NCBI GenBank assembly: GCA_934401725.1
Contig: CAKRSS010000002.1
Location: 35,899 to 99,898, forward strand
Origin: an uncultured Eubacteriales bacterium
Lineage (GTDB): Bacteria > Bacillota > Clostridia > Oscillospirales > CAG-272
Reading direction: 5' to 3'
Length of the DNA: 64,000 nucleotides
Below, piece after piece: positions 15,804 through 23,938 of this stretch (position 1 is the stretch's first letter; every line of letters begins with the position of its first letter). The translations under genes and the position numbers were made by a program. Under the pieces are notes generated by a model. That model was not told the origin of the DNA. It saw only the letters and a list, made by a program, of their open reading frames with translations, and searched no databases.

Positions 15804-17699
15804 TTGAATAGCAAATCACAAATTGAAAATAAATTTGAGATTCTCAATGGCATTTTGTCACCTTGTGACGTCAAAAAACTGCCCGCCGACAAGCTGCCCC
15901 AGCTAGCCGACGAAATAAGGCGGAAACTGGTAGAAACCGTCACGCAGAACGGCGGGCATCTTGCTTCGAATCTCGGCGTTGTCGAGCTGACGATAGCGCT
16001 TCACCGCGTTTTCAACACGCCGCACGACCATATCGTGTGGGACGTCGGGCATCAGAGCTACGTTCACAAAATGCTGACCGGGCGCGTCAGGGAGTTCGAC
16101 ACACTGCGCCGACCGGGCGGTATTTCCGGGTTTACAAGCCGCAGCGAAAGTCCCCACGACTGCTTTGGTGCGGGGCATAGCTCAACCTCACTGTCTGCCG
16201 CGCTGGGATTTGCGGAAGCGGACAGGCTGTCGGGATCTGACGCGTACACGGTAGCCGTGCTTGGCGACGGCGCGTTCACGGGCGGCATGATCCACGAGGC
16301 GCTCAACAACTGCAATCGTGACCTGCGGTTGATAATCATCATAAATGAAAACGAGATGTCCATTTCCAAAAACACCGGCCGCTTTGCGAGCAGTCTCGCC
16401 GAGCTGCGGTCGCGACCAGGGTATTTTGAGACGAAGAAGGCCACTGGGAAGATAATCCGCCGCATCCCGCTCGTTGGAAACACGCTTTTCAGAGGCATAC
16501 GCGGCTTCAAAAAGTCGCTCAAAAACCTGATTTACGGCAGCAATTATTTTGAAGACATCGGCCTTTATTACATCGGACCGATTGACGGAAACGACGAAGA
16601 AAAGGTTGAGACCGTGCTTCGTGAGGCCACAAAGCTCGAGGAAAGCGTGGTAATTCACCTCAAAACAAAAAAGGGCAGGGGGTACGAACCTGCCGAAAAG
16701 CAGCCGCACCTCTACCACAGCCTGTCGCCTAGCGGAAAAGAGCGTCCGGAACGGACATTTTCGTCCGAATGCGGGCGAATTTTATGCGAGAGAGGCCGCC
16801 AGAACGACCAAATTGTCGCCATAACGGCGGCCATGAGCTATGGGACAGGGCTTGAATGCTTCCGGCACGACTTCCCGGAGCGCTTTTTTGACGTCGGGAT
16901 TGCGGAGGAGCACGCACTGACCTTTGCCGCCGGGCTGGCGGCGGCGGGCAAACGCCCGGTCGCCGCGATATATTCGACGTTTTTGCAGCGCGGATTTGAC
17001 AGCATAATTCACGACATCGCTCTGCAAAATCTGCCCGTCCTGATGTGCATCGACCGCGCCGGGCTCAACGCCGGTGACGGCATCACACACAACGGCATTT
17101 TTGATGTGTCGTTTCTCGCAGGCCTGCCCAATGTGCGCATTTATACACCTGCAACCTTCGGCGCGTTAGAGCGTGCGATAGATGAGTCGTTGCAGCAGAA
17201 CTGCCCCTGCGCAATCCGTTACCCGGCCGACGGGGAAGACGGAAATGTAGTAAACGCGTTCTACGCCTCGGAAACCAACTCCCCGGTTCTCACATATTTT
17301 CCAAACCCGGACTGCGACGTTGTCATAGTGGTTCACGGACGCATGGCGGCCGAGGCGCTGCATGTGGGTGAGTTGCTCGCCGAGTCGGGTGTGAGTGCGG
17401 GCGTGATGCTTCTCGAGCGCCTTACTCCGTGGGACGAAATTGCTGGCGTGATATTAGAAAAACTGCCGCGCGGCGCAAAAATGATAGTCACGTTGGAAGA
17501 AGAAATCCGATCGGGAGGTATGGGAATATCGATTTGTGACGCGCTCGCGCGTCTTGGACTTCCTGCGAATATAAAAATGCAAATTATTGCCGCCAATGAC
17601 CCGTTCGCACGTCCGGCGAGCGGAGAGACGGTTTACAGTGCCGAACACCTGGACTGTGAGTCTGTAAAGAACACAATTCTGACGGAGATGAGAAAATAA
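15804..17699 (+). CDS. dxs: 1-deoxy-D-xylulose-5-phosphate synthase
   Basis: Thiamine-diphosphate enzyme that joins pyruvate and glyceraldehyde-3-phosphate, the entry step of the MEP isoprenoid pathway and a source for thiamine and pyridoxal. 631 residues, full length. It shows GGHLASNLGVVELT (~residue 50), the TPP motif GDGAFTGGMIHEALNN (~154-169), GIAEEHALTFAAGLA with the catalytic Glu (~370) and DRAGLNAGDGITHNG (~415). The start is TTG 15804, 7 nt after GAGG; no ATG precedes the conserved region in frame. It is monocistronic, with its own promoter and terminator. Confidence 0.96.
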   Translation: MNSKSQIENKFEILNGILSPCDVKKLPADKLPQLADEIRRKLVETVTQNGGHLASNLGVVELTIALHRVFNTPHDHIVWDVGHQSYVHKMLTGRVREFDTLRRPGGISGFTSRSESPHDCFGAGHSSTSLSAALGFAEADRLSGSDAYTVAVLGDGAFTGGMIHEALNNCNRDLRLIIIINENEMSISKNTGRFASSLAELRSRPGYFETKKATGKIIRRIPLVGNTLFRGIRGFKKSLKNLIYGSNYFEDIGLYYIGPIDGNDEEKVETVLREATKLEESVVIHLKTKKGRGYEPAEKQPHLYHSLSPSGKERPERTFSSECGRILCERGRQNDQIVAITAAMSYGTGLECFRHDFPERFFDVGIAEEHALTFAAGLAAAGKRPVAAIYSTFLQRGFDSIIHDIALQNLPVLMCIDRAGLNAGDGITHNGIFDVSFLAGLPNVRIYTPATFGALERAIDESLQQNCPCAIRYPADGEDGNVVNAFYASETNSPVLTYFPNPDCDVVIVVHGRMAAEALHVGELLAESGVSAGVMLLERLTPWDEIAGVILEKLPRGAKMIVTLEEEIRSGGMGISICDALARLGLPANIKMQIIAANDPFARPASGETVYSAEHLDCESVKNTILTEMRK

Positions 17700-17726
17700 T
17701 TGCGGCGATGACGCCGCAATTATTTG
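17698..17726. terminator. Bidirectional terminator between dxs and the convergent hydrolase gene
   Basis: AATTGCGGCG with CGCCGCAATT around an ATGA loop is followed by ATTTGTG. The T-run on the plus strand is short, so efficiency is uncertain. Confidence 0.65.
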
Positions 17727-17734
17727 TGAGCAAA

Positions 17735-18790
17735 TCATTTACAAAAAGCGGAAAATTCCGATATGAGCTCATCGGGAAATTCCGCCTTTTTGTTTATCGC
17801 GTCGGCGGAACGCAGGTCGATTCTGTACCCGATGTGGCTTATATCGTCCCAAACCTGTATTTTGACGAGCGGGTCAGCACCGAAAAGCTGTTGCCATAGC
17901 TCAATGTCAGCCTCGAAAGATTGAAAATCGAAGGTACTGTTAATTATCAACACCGGGACGGCGGCGTTTTTGAGGCTTTGAGCTACATTCAATTGATTGT
18001 AGCTTGCCCACCAGCAATCAGTAGCACCGAAATAGTAGTAGCCGCGGCAGTTGCCGTGGTCAGAGCTGTTGTCAGCGTCCTTGGCAGCGGCGGCGTAGCG
18101 GCGATACTCCGCCGATTTTTCCGGGTTCGCCGCACAGAACTGATCCGCCGCAATATCCGCAAGGTGGCGCGCGGAGCTGTTGAATGTAATCACGCCTGCG
18201 ATATTTCCGTCGCGTGCAGCGAGCTCGGCTGCAACCTGCCCGCCGAGACTGTGACCTAACAGGTAAATTTCTCCGGACTGCGGCTGTTCACGTAGATAGG
18301 ATAGCGCCGCGGCCACGTCATAAAGATATTCCTGTTCGATACCGTCCTCCTGCGTGAAGCTTTGAGCGTAACGAAATGTCCTTTTCTCAACTCGCAGCGA
18401 GTTTACACCGTCAGATGCAAGTCCCCTGGCGATGTCCCTGTACGGCTTCAGCACGCCTAGGCTCCCGTCGCTGTCGCACGGCCCGGAACCGGGGATTATC
18501 AGCACGGTAGGGTGACGCTCGCCATCGTCGGCATACGTGTAAACTGCGTCAAGCGGATATTTTCCGGGCAGTTCAAATCTGCGCACTGCTATATTTGCGA
18601 CCGGTTCTTCTGTCGTTTCCGCCGCGGCGGCGGTTTCCTTTGTTTCGGGCGTAGTTGTGCTCGTGCCGGACAAAGATGTGCTTTCGGATGTTGTATGTAT
18701 TATAGTGTCTGCAGGCTTTCTATCGCAGGACGCGTAGCTCATTATCGCCGCAAGCAGAACGGCAATGACGAAAAATTTCTTCGTTTTCAT
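17735..18790 (-). CDS. Secreted alpha/beta hydrolase, probable lipoprotein
   Basis: 351 residues. The N-terminal hydrophobic segment (residues 6-21) ends ASC, an imperfect lipobox, and is followed by a Thr/Ser/Glu-rich linker (~25-65) typical of a wall-spanning spacer. The hydrolase domain has the oxyanion segment VLIIPGSGPCD (~95), nucleophile elbow GHSLGG (~178), a candidate acid in the NSTFDFQ region and the terminal His in DDISHIGYRID. The substrate is unknown; peptides, esters or acyl groups are all possible. Its first four bases overlap the stop of the upstream merR-type gene, so the regulator and enzyme form one unit. Confidence 0.85.
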   Translation of the reverse strand: MKTKKFFVIAVLLAAIMSYASCDRKPADTIIHTTSESTSLSGTSTTTPETKETAAAAETTEEPVANIAVRRFELPGKYPLDAVYTYADDGERHPTVLIIPGSGPCDSDGSLGVLKPYRDIARGLASDGVNSLRVEKRTFRYAQSFTQEDGIEQEYLYDVAAALSYLREQPQSGEIYLLGHSLGGQVAAELAARDGNIAGVITFNSSARHLADIAADQFCAANPEKSAEYRRYAAAAKDADNSSDHGNCRGYYYFGATDCWWASYNQLNVAQSLKNAAVPVLIINSTFDFQSFEADIELWQQLFGADPLVKIQVWDDISHIGYRIDLRSADAINKKAEFPDELISEFSAFCK

Positions 18791-19512
18791 TCGACATCAC
18801 CATCACTTTCGTAGTAATTAAGCCACAAGCCGCAGATCATGTCGTTGTGAAAAACAAATTTAATCCTCAAAAACAAGTTCTCAAACTCGACAAATTGGTA
18901 TATAATATTTTGAAATTTATCATCATGTGACATACTTCCGAATCTTTTGAACGATTTCAATGGTGCCAATGTTTCCTCGCGAACGCGCATGTAAACATCG
19001 CGCGGCATACATTCCGATAAGTTCCGGTCGATTTGTTTGTAAAGTGCTTCTTTGTCTCCGCTGATTATCGCCTCCGAACACACGCGGGCAATTTCGTCGA
19101 TAGAAGCGTCAGTATTAAGCGCTTTTTCCGTTGTCGTCGCGTCACTAACAGGACGCGTCAGTGCGGAAATGTCGCCGCCGTTGTCGATGGTGGCGAGCTC
19201 CTCGGTCAGCAGGTTAATCTCGTCAAGCCTTTTGTTCACACGCGCGATTATCTCAGCGCGCCGTCCGAGAATCGCGCTCCTCAGCTCTGCGTCACCAGAC
19301 TGAATTTCATAAATAGCTCTGACAGGCAGTCCAATCGACCGAAGCACCAGCACGTCGCGTATGTGCCCGACCTGCTCTGCGGTGTAGCAGCGCCTTTTGT
19401 TATGTGGCCGACTGCTTGATACGAGTCCTTTTTGCTCATAAAAGCGAAGCGTGCGTGATGTTGTGCCCAAGAGTCGACAAACCTCTGAAATATCGTAAGT
19501 TTCTGTCTGCAT
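18787..19512 (-). CDS. MerR-family transcriptional regulator
   Basis: 241 residues. The N-terminal winged helix (DISEVCRLLGTTSRTLRFYEQKGLV, given here as its outline, residues ~7-31) is classic MerR. The dimerising coiled coil follows (~80-115). The C-terminal ~120 residues form a ligand domain of no family I recognise. Its ribosome site (GGAGGTGATAAA) is very strong. The gene overlaps the hydrolase gene by 4 bp, and its own promoter has the stretched 19-bp spacer with a dyad that MerR proteins bind, so autoregulation of both genes is likely. The inducer is unknown. Confidence 0.9.
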   Translation of the reverse strand: MQTETYDISEVCRLLGTTSRTLRFYEQKGLVSSSRPHNKRRCYTAEQVGHIRDVLVLRSIGLPVRAIYEIQSGDAELRSAILGRRAEIIARVNKRLDEINLLTEELATIDNGGDISALTRPVSDATTTEKALNTDASIDEIARVCSEAIISGDKEALYKQIDRNLSECMPRDVYMRVREETLAPLKSFKRFGSMSHDDKFQNIIYQFVEFENLFLRIKFVFHNDMICGLWLNYYESDGDVE

Positions 19513-19530
19513 TTTATCACCTCCGGCACA

Positions 19531-19561
19531 AGTATACCACTTGACGCAGCGTCAATGTCAA
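19531..19561 (-). promoter_or_regulatory. MerR-type promoter with operator dyad in a 19-bp spacer
   Basis: On the minus strand: -35 TTGACA (19561-19556), 19-nt spacer, -10 TATACT (19536-19531). The spacer holds the 15-bp perfect dyad TTGACGCTGCGTCAA (19541-19555). An over-long spacer centred on a dyad is the hallmark of promoters that MerR proteins untwist to activate. Confidence 0.82.
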
Positions 19562-19584
19562 TAGTTTTCTTCGTTTTTTCAATC

Positions 19585-19637
19585 AAAAAGCGCTGTACAA
19601 TGATATTTTTTAGATTTTCCTCACGTACAGCGCTTTT
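19585..19637 (-). terminator. Terminator of the malic enzyme gene
   Basis: An 11-bp inverted repeat AAGCGCTGTAC / GTACAGCGCTT with a loop of about 26 nt is followed on the minus strand by TTTT. It lies just after the malic enzyme stop and before the merR promoter. Confidence 0.7.
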
Positions 19638-19649
19638 GGATTGAATTCC

Positions 19650-20825
19650 TCAGATTCTCGCAACGCCGGTGCGGCGGGCGGCATCGGCAACGGCAGCCGC
19701 CACGGCAGGGCCGACGCGCTTGTCGAAGGCGGCGGGGATGATATAATCCTCGTTCAGCTCCTCATCGGAGATGAGTCCCGCGAGCGCACGGGCGGCGGCA
19801 ATCTTCATCTCGTCGTTGATATCCGAAGCGCGGACGTCAAAGGCTCCGCGGAAAATTCCGGGGAACGCAAGGACATTGTTTATCTGGTTGGGATAATCCG
19901 AGCGCCCGGTCGAAATGACGCGCGCGCCGCCGGCCTTGGCATCGTCCGGGAAAATCTCGGGCGTGGGGTTAGCGCAAGCGAATATAATCGCGTCACGGTT
20001 CATGGTCTTGACCATCTCCGTCGTGACAACGCCGGGGGCGCTCACGCCGATAAAAACGTCAGCACCAACGAGCATGTCGGCAAGCGAGCCCTGCTTGCAG
20101 GAAAGGTTGGTGAGCTCGGCCATCTCATTCTTGATCCAGTTCATGCCATCGGGACGTCCACGGTAAATTGCGCCCTTGCGGTCGCAAAGCGTAATGTCGG
20201 CAAAGCCGTCGGACAGCAGCAGACGGGTTATAGAAATCGCCGCGGCGCCCGCGCCGTTGACGACTATGCGGACATCCTCTTTCTTTTTGCCGACGACCTT
20301 GAGCGCGTTGGTAAGCCCCGCGAGCGTGATGACGGCGGTGCCGTGCTGGTCATCGTGGAAAATCGGAATATCACACTTTTCCTTCAGCTTGCGCTCAATT
20401 TCGAAGCAGCGCGGCGCTGCGATGTCCTCGAGATTTACACCGCCGAACGAACCGGAAAGCAGGTATACAGTGTTGACTATCTCGTCAACATCCTTGGATT
20501 TTATGCAAAGAGGGAAGGCGTCGACGCCGCCAAACGCCTTGAACAGCACGCATTTGCCTTCCATGACCGGCATTCCGGCCTCGGGGCCGATGTCGCCAAG
20601 TCCGAGAACGGCGGTACCGTCGGTGATGACGGCGCAGAGGTTCCAGCGGCGGGTCAGCTCGTAGCTTTTGTTGACATCCTTCTGTATTTCAAGGCACGGC
20701 TGGGCAACTCCGGGTGTATAAGCCAGCGAGAGATCCTCCTTAGTTGCAACAGGGGCTGTGGCGATAACTTCAATCTTTCCGCGCCATTCGGCGTGTTTCT
20801 TAAGCGATTCAACAGCGTAATCCAT
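19650..20825 (-). CDS. Malic enzyme (NAD(P)-dependent, decarboxylating)
   Basis: Oxidatively decarboxylates malate to pyruvate. 391 residues, the short bacterial form without a phosphotransacetylase domain. Motifs: YTPGVAQPC (~residue 38), AVLGLGDIGPEAGMPVMEGK (~residue 75, in part), metal/substrate segment IPIFHDDQHGTA (~150) and the Rossmann fold VVNGAGAAAISI (~185). The ATG at 20825 has GGAGG 10 nt upstream; the frame is open further upstream but that region is promoter. The cofactor preference cannot be read reliably. It handles the same C4 acid pool as the fumarase/fumarate-reductase operon, though it is not linked to it. Confidence 0.95.
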   Translation of the reverse strand: MDYAVESLKKHAEWRGKIEVIATAPVATKEDLSLAYTPGVAQPCLEIQKDVNKSYELTRRWNLCAVITDGTAVLGLGDIGPEAGMPVMEGKCVLFKAFGGVDAFPLCIKSKDVDEIVNTVYLLSGSFGGVNLEDIAAPRCFEIERKLKEKCDIPIFHDDQHGTAVITLAGLTNALKVVGKKKEDVRIVVNGAGAAAISITRLLLSDGFADITLCDRKGAIYRGRPDGMNWIKNEMAELTNLSCKQGSLADMLVGADVFIGVSAPGVVTTEMVKTMNRDAIIFACANPTPEIFPDDAKAGGARVISTGRSDYPNQINNVLAFPGIFRGAFDVRASDINDEMKIAAARALAGLISDEELNEDYIIPAAFDKRVGPAVAAAVADAARRTGVARI

Positions 20826-20862
20826 TTTCTTGTCTCCTCCGATAAAAATATATTCATAATAT

Positions 20863-20891
20863 ATTATATCAACAAACGTCCGAAAAAGCAA
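20863..20891 (-). promoter_or_regulatory. Malic enzyme promoter
   Basis: On the minus strand: -10 TATAAT (20868-20863), 17-nt spacer, weak -35 TTGCTT (20891-20886). The predicted transcript has a leader of about 30 nt. Confidence 0.6.
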
Positions 20892-20993
20892 TAGTAAAAG
20901 CAAGCAAAATACGGCGCAAGACAGATTTTTCAATGATTATACCGCCGTCTTACGGCAAATAATATTAAAACAACAGATTACGGGGGATTAACT

Positions 20994-21782
20994 ATGAAAA
21001 AGAACACAGTAATCGCCCTGATTGTCGTGATGCTGTGCGCCGTGATAACAACACAGCTGTCAGTACAGGCAACCGGGGAAGCGTATAATTGGTACTGCAT
21101 GCGCAATAAGACCCACCTTCAGCCGCGATGCGAGCCAAATATGAGCTTTATCGAGCACTATAACGGCTACTACGTCGACCGTAGGCACGGCGACAACAGC
21201 ACGGAAAAGGTGCTGTACCTGACGTTTGACGCGGGCTATGAGAACGGAAACATCGCCAAGATACTAGACGTCCTCAAGTCGCGTGGTGTGAGGGCCGCAT
21301 TTTTTATATTGAGCAATCTCGCAAAGTCAAACGCTGATCTTGTCAAGCGAATGGCGTCTGAGGGACACACTCTGTGCAACCACACCGCCGCGCACAAGGA
21401 CATGTCCAAAATAAACGACAAGCAGGCGTTTGAGAGCGAACTTGAAAAGCTGAACGCCGCCTGCCGGGACTATACCGGCCTTGAGGTCGCGCACTTTTAC
21501 CGTCCGCCCGAGGGGAGATTCAGCGAAGAAAACATGAAAATCGCCTCCGAGCTCGGCTACAAAACGATATTCTGGAGCTTTGCCTATGCGGACTGGGACA
21601 ACAACAAGCAACCCTCGCCCGAGTACGCCAAAAAGCTGATATTTGACAATGTCCACAACGGCGAGATCATGCTTCTGCACCCGACCTCGGCGACGAACGC
21701 CGCAATACTCGGCGACGTTATTGACACACTCCGCGCCGATGGCTACCGGTTCGGAACATTGGAGGAGCTGACGGCACAATGA
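20994..21782 (+). CDS. pdaA: PdaA-like polysaccharide deacetylase (muramic-delta-lactam pathway)
   Basis: 262 residues. A signal peptide or N-terminal anchor (residues 4-25) leads to a NodB-type domain. The metal Asp is in TFDAGYENG, the PdaA-specific variant in place of the usual TFDDGP. The metal His pair is in CNHTAAH (~residue 129), and the FYRPPEGRFSE and MLLHPTSATN motifs follow. PdaA removes acetyl groups from muramic acid so that the spore cortex delta-lactam can form. This fits a spore-former and spoIIID nearby. It overlaps the next deacetylase gene by 4 bp. Confidence 0.88.
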   Translation: MKKNTVIALIVVMLCAVITTQLSVQATGEAYNWYCMRNKTHLQPRCEPNMSFIEHYNGYYVDRRHGDNSTEKVLYLTFDAGYENGNIAKILDVLKSRGVRAAFFILSNLAKSNADLVKRMASEGHTLCNHTAAHKDMSKINDKQAFESELEKLNAACRDYTGLEVAHFYRPPEGRFSEENMKIASELGYKTIFWSFAYADWDNNKQPSPEYAKKLIFDNVHNGEIMLLHPTSATNAAILGDVIDTLRADGYRFGTLEELTAQ

Positions 21783-22468
21783 AATACAGGGCGGCGTTAA
21801 GTCTTGGGTTGGTGCTGTTTATTCTGCTGAATGTTTTCAGCATCTCAACGTATGCCAACCGGTTTTCCGATGTAGTTTACTGCAAAAAGAATTCGCAGAT
21901 GAAAATCGCTCTGACTTTTGACGACGGCCCACACCCGGTTTATACCGGCGAGATACTCGATATTCTGCGTGAATACGGCATACGCGCAACCTTTTTTGTG
22001 GTTGGCGAAAACGTTGAACGTTACCCGGAGCTTGTGGAGCGTGAGCTCGCCGAGGGGCACGAGGTCGGCAACCACACCTACTCGCACTGCCACCTGTCAA
22101 AAACGTCGCCGGATCAGATTATACGCGAAATAGAGGCCTGCGAGCGCAGCGTTTACCAGCTGTGCGAATACAGAACAAAGCTGTTTCGTCCGCCCGAGGG
22201 CGTGCTTCCGGACGCCATACACGACTACGCTCGCGACGCCGACTACACCGTCATTCTCTGGAGCGTCGACACCTACGATTGGGCGCATAATCCGATAAAT
22301 GAAATAATGAAGAACATCCGTCACAACACCGAGCCCGGCGACATAATACTGATGCACGACAGCGTCAAGGACAGCCTGACTCCAACGGCGCTGCGTCAGA
22401 TCATCCCGTATCTTCTCGGCGAGGGGTACACCTTTGTGACAGTAAGTGAGCTTATAGGATGTAAATAA
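21779..22468 (+). CDS. Secreted polysaccharide deacetylase (NodB domain)
   Basis: 229 residues with an N-terminal signal or anchor helix (residues 5-25). Complete CE4 active site: TFDDGPHP (~residue 47), HEVGNHTYSHCHL with the metal-binding His pair (~97-105), LFRPPEGV (~137), DTYDW (~160) and ILMHDS (~185). The relatives are peptidoglycan or chitin-type N-acetyl deacetylases. Translation is coupled to the PdaA-like gene through an ATGA overlap, so the two probably act on the same envelope or spore polymer. The exact substrate cannot be told from sequence. Confidence 0.88.
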   Translation: MKYRAALSLGLVLFILLNVFSISTYANRFSDVVYCKKNSQMKIALTFDDGPHPVYTGEILDILREYGIRATFFVVGENVERYPELVERELAEGHEVGNHTYSHCHLSKTSPDQIIREIEACERSVYQLCEYRTKLFRPPEGVLPDAIHDYARDADYTVILWSVDTYDWAHNPINEIMKNIRHNTEPGDIILMHDSVKDSLTPTALRQIIPYLLGEGYTFVTVSELIGCK

Positions 22469-22481
22469 CCTACCACACACG

Positions 22482-22547
22482 CCGGGGACGCATCCGGCAC
22501 CGCAGCACGAGGAACACTTTGGAGCGTGGGCGCGTCCCCGGATTTTT
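22482..22547 (+). terminator. Terminator of the deacetylase pair
   Basis: A 10-bp stem CCGGGGACGC with GCGTCCCCGG is separated by about 40 nt and followed by ATTTTT. The long loop contains further G/C-rich pairing. Confidence 0.75.
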
Positions 22548-22600
22548 GCGTGCGAAAAAGAATATGCTTTCGGGATGTCGTGGTTTATGTGTTAAACGAC

Positions 22601-22629
22601 TTGCCAAAAGCATAAAATGGTGGTATGAT
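22601..22629 (+). promoter_or_regulatory. alr promoter
   Basis: -35 TTGCCA (22601-22606), 17-nt spacer, -10 TATGAT (22624-22629), about 27 nt before the ribosome site. Confidence 0.7.
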
Positions 22630-22662
22630 ATATGCTGAAGAATTTGAGGAGCAGGATAAGCT

Positions 22663-23787
22663 ATGATGATATACGGAGCCGCCCGGCGTGCGTGGGCGGA
22701 GGTTGACTTGGGAAAGATAGAGCGCAACTATAAAGTAATACGCAGCGCGCTGCCGGAGGGTGTGAAGCTGTGCTGTGTGGTCAAGGCCAACGCCTACGCT
22801 CACGGTGCGCTCGAGATATCGCGCCTTTACGAGAGGTGGGGCGCGGAGTATCTGGCAGTCTCAAGCATTGACGAGGCAATGGAGCTGCGCCGCAGTGGCA
22901 TCCGAATGCCGATACTCAACCTCGGTTTCGGAGCTGTCGAATGCGCCGTGCTTCTGAGCAAAAACGACATCACACAGTGCGTATATTCAAGCGAATACGC
23001 GCAGCATTTATCGAATTGGGCAGTAAAATCGGGAGTCAAAGTCAAGGTGCATATAAAACTTGATACGGGCATGGCGCGCATAGGCTTCGTCTATCGTCCC
23101 GAGCAGCGTGACGACCTGGAGGCCGTCGCACGCGCGGCAACACTGCCGGGGCTCGTCAGCGAGGGCATTTTCACGCATTTTGCCGATGCAAATTCAGGTG
23201 ACGTCGGTGATAGCTATACGCGCAGTCAGTTCGAGTGCTTTTATGAGGCCGTCGACAGGCTGGAGCGCCTCGGGGTCAGGTTCGATATACGCCACTGTGC
23301 CAACAGCGGAGGCATATTCGACTACCCGGCCTTCGACCTTGACATGGTGCGCGCAGGCGGAATTCTTTTCGGCGTCGCCCCGGATAATCGCATACGAAAT
23401 CTCCCCCGACTCGAGCCTGCAATGACGCTCAAGGCGGTTATCAGCTGCATAAAGGAGTTAGCCCCCGGCGAGTCGGTCGGCTACGGGCGGACGTACATAG
23501 CCGGGCATAAAATGAAGCTCGCCACCATTCCGATCGGCTACGCCGACGGTATCGACCGCGCGCTTCCGCGCGTCTGGGTGAGCTCAACTCCCGCGCCTGT
23601 TGTCGGACGCGTGTGCATGGATCAGCTTATGGTGGATGTCAGCGGCATAGATTGCCGCGTAGGCGACGAGGTCGTCATATTCGGCGGCGACGGTGCCGCG
23701 GGCGTCGACGCGCTCTCGGAGGAGCTCGGAACGATAAGCTACGACACCCTTTGCAGCCTGCACCGCGTGCCGGTGTTTTATGAATAA
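22663..23787 (+). CDS. alr: Alanine racemase
   Basis: PLP enzyme that makes D-alanine for peptidoglycan; spores often also carry it. 374 residues, family-typical. The PLP lysine is in VVKANAYAHG (~residue 41). The TIM-barrel loops include KLDTGMARIGF (~130) and HCANSGG (~200). The catalytic tyrosine is in IPIGYADGIDR (~residue 285) in the beta domain, and GRVCMDQLMVDV follows. Start at ATG 22663 or the adjacent ATG 22666, behind GGAGCAGGATAAGCT. It has its own promoter and terminator and lies next to envelope deacetylases. Confidence 0.96.
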   Translation: MMIYGAARRAWAEVDLGKIERNYKVIRSALPEGVKLCCVVKANAYAHGALEISRLYERWGAEYLAVSSIDEAMELRRSGIRMPILNLGFGAVECAVLLSKNDITQCVYSSEYAQHLSNWAVKSGVKVKVHIKLDTGMARIGFVYRPEQRDDLEAVARAATLPGLVSEGIFTHFADANSGDVGDSYTRSQFECFYEAVDRLERLGVRFDIRHCANSGGIFDYPAFDLDMVRAGGILFGVAPDNRIRNLPRLEPAMTLKAVISCIKELAPGESVGYGRTYIAGHKMKLATIPIGYADGIDRALPRVWVSSTPAPVVGRVCMDQLMVDVSGIDCRVGDEVVIFGGDGAAGVDALSEELGTISYDTLCSLHRVPVFYE

Positions 23788-23815
23788 GTTTTCCCGGAAC
23801 CTCTTCGGGGGACTC

Positions 23816-23849
23816 AAAAAAGGCAGCTTTCCTTGAAAGCCGCCTTTTT
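23816..23849 (+). terminator. alr terminator
   Basis: AAAAAGGC-A-GCTTTC pairs with GAAAGC-C-GCCTTTTT, 28 bp after the alr stop. Confidence 0.88.
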
Positions 23850-23866
23850 GCTGTCTCATGACGCAA

Positions 23867-23891
23867 AAAGCCCCGCGCAAGGCGGGGCTTT
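23867..23891 (-). terminator. Terminator of the leftward yesL-like unit
   Basis: AAAGCCCCGC with GCGGGGCTTT, followed on the minus strand by TTGCG; convergent with the alr terminator. Confidence 0.7.
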
Positions 23892-23938
23892 AACATGCTT
23901 TTGAGTGCAGAATTTCGTTTTAACCGCTGATTTTTCAG

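Noticed and set aside
19641..20894. 417-codon frame opposite the malic enzyme
   Set aside because: Antisense shadow; malic enzyme motifs are unambiguous on the other strand.
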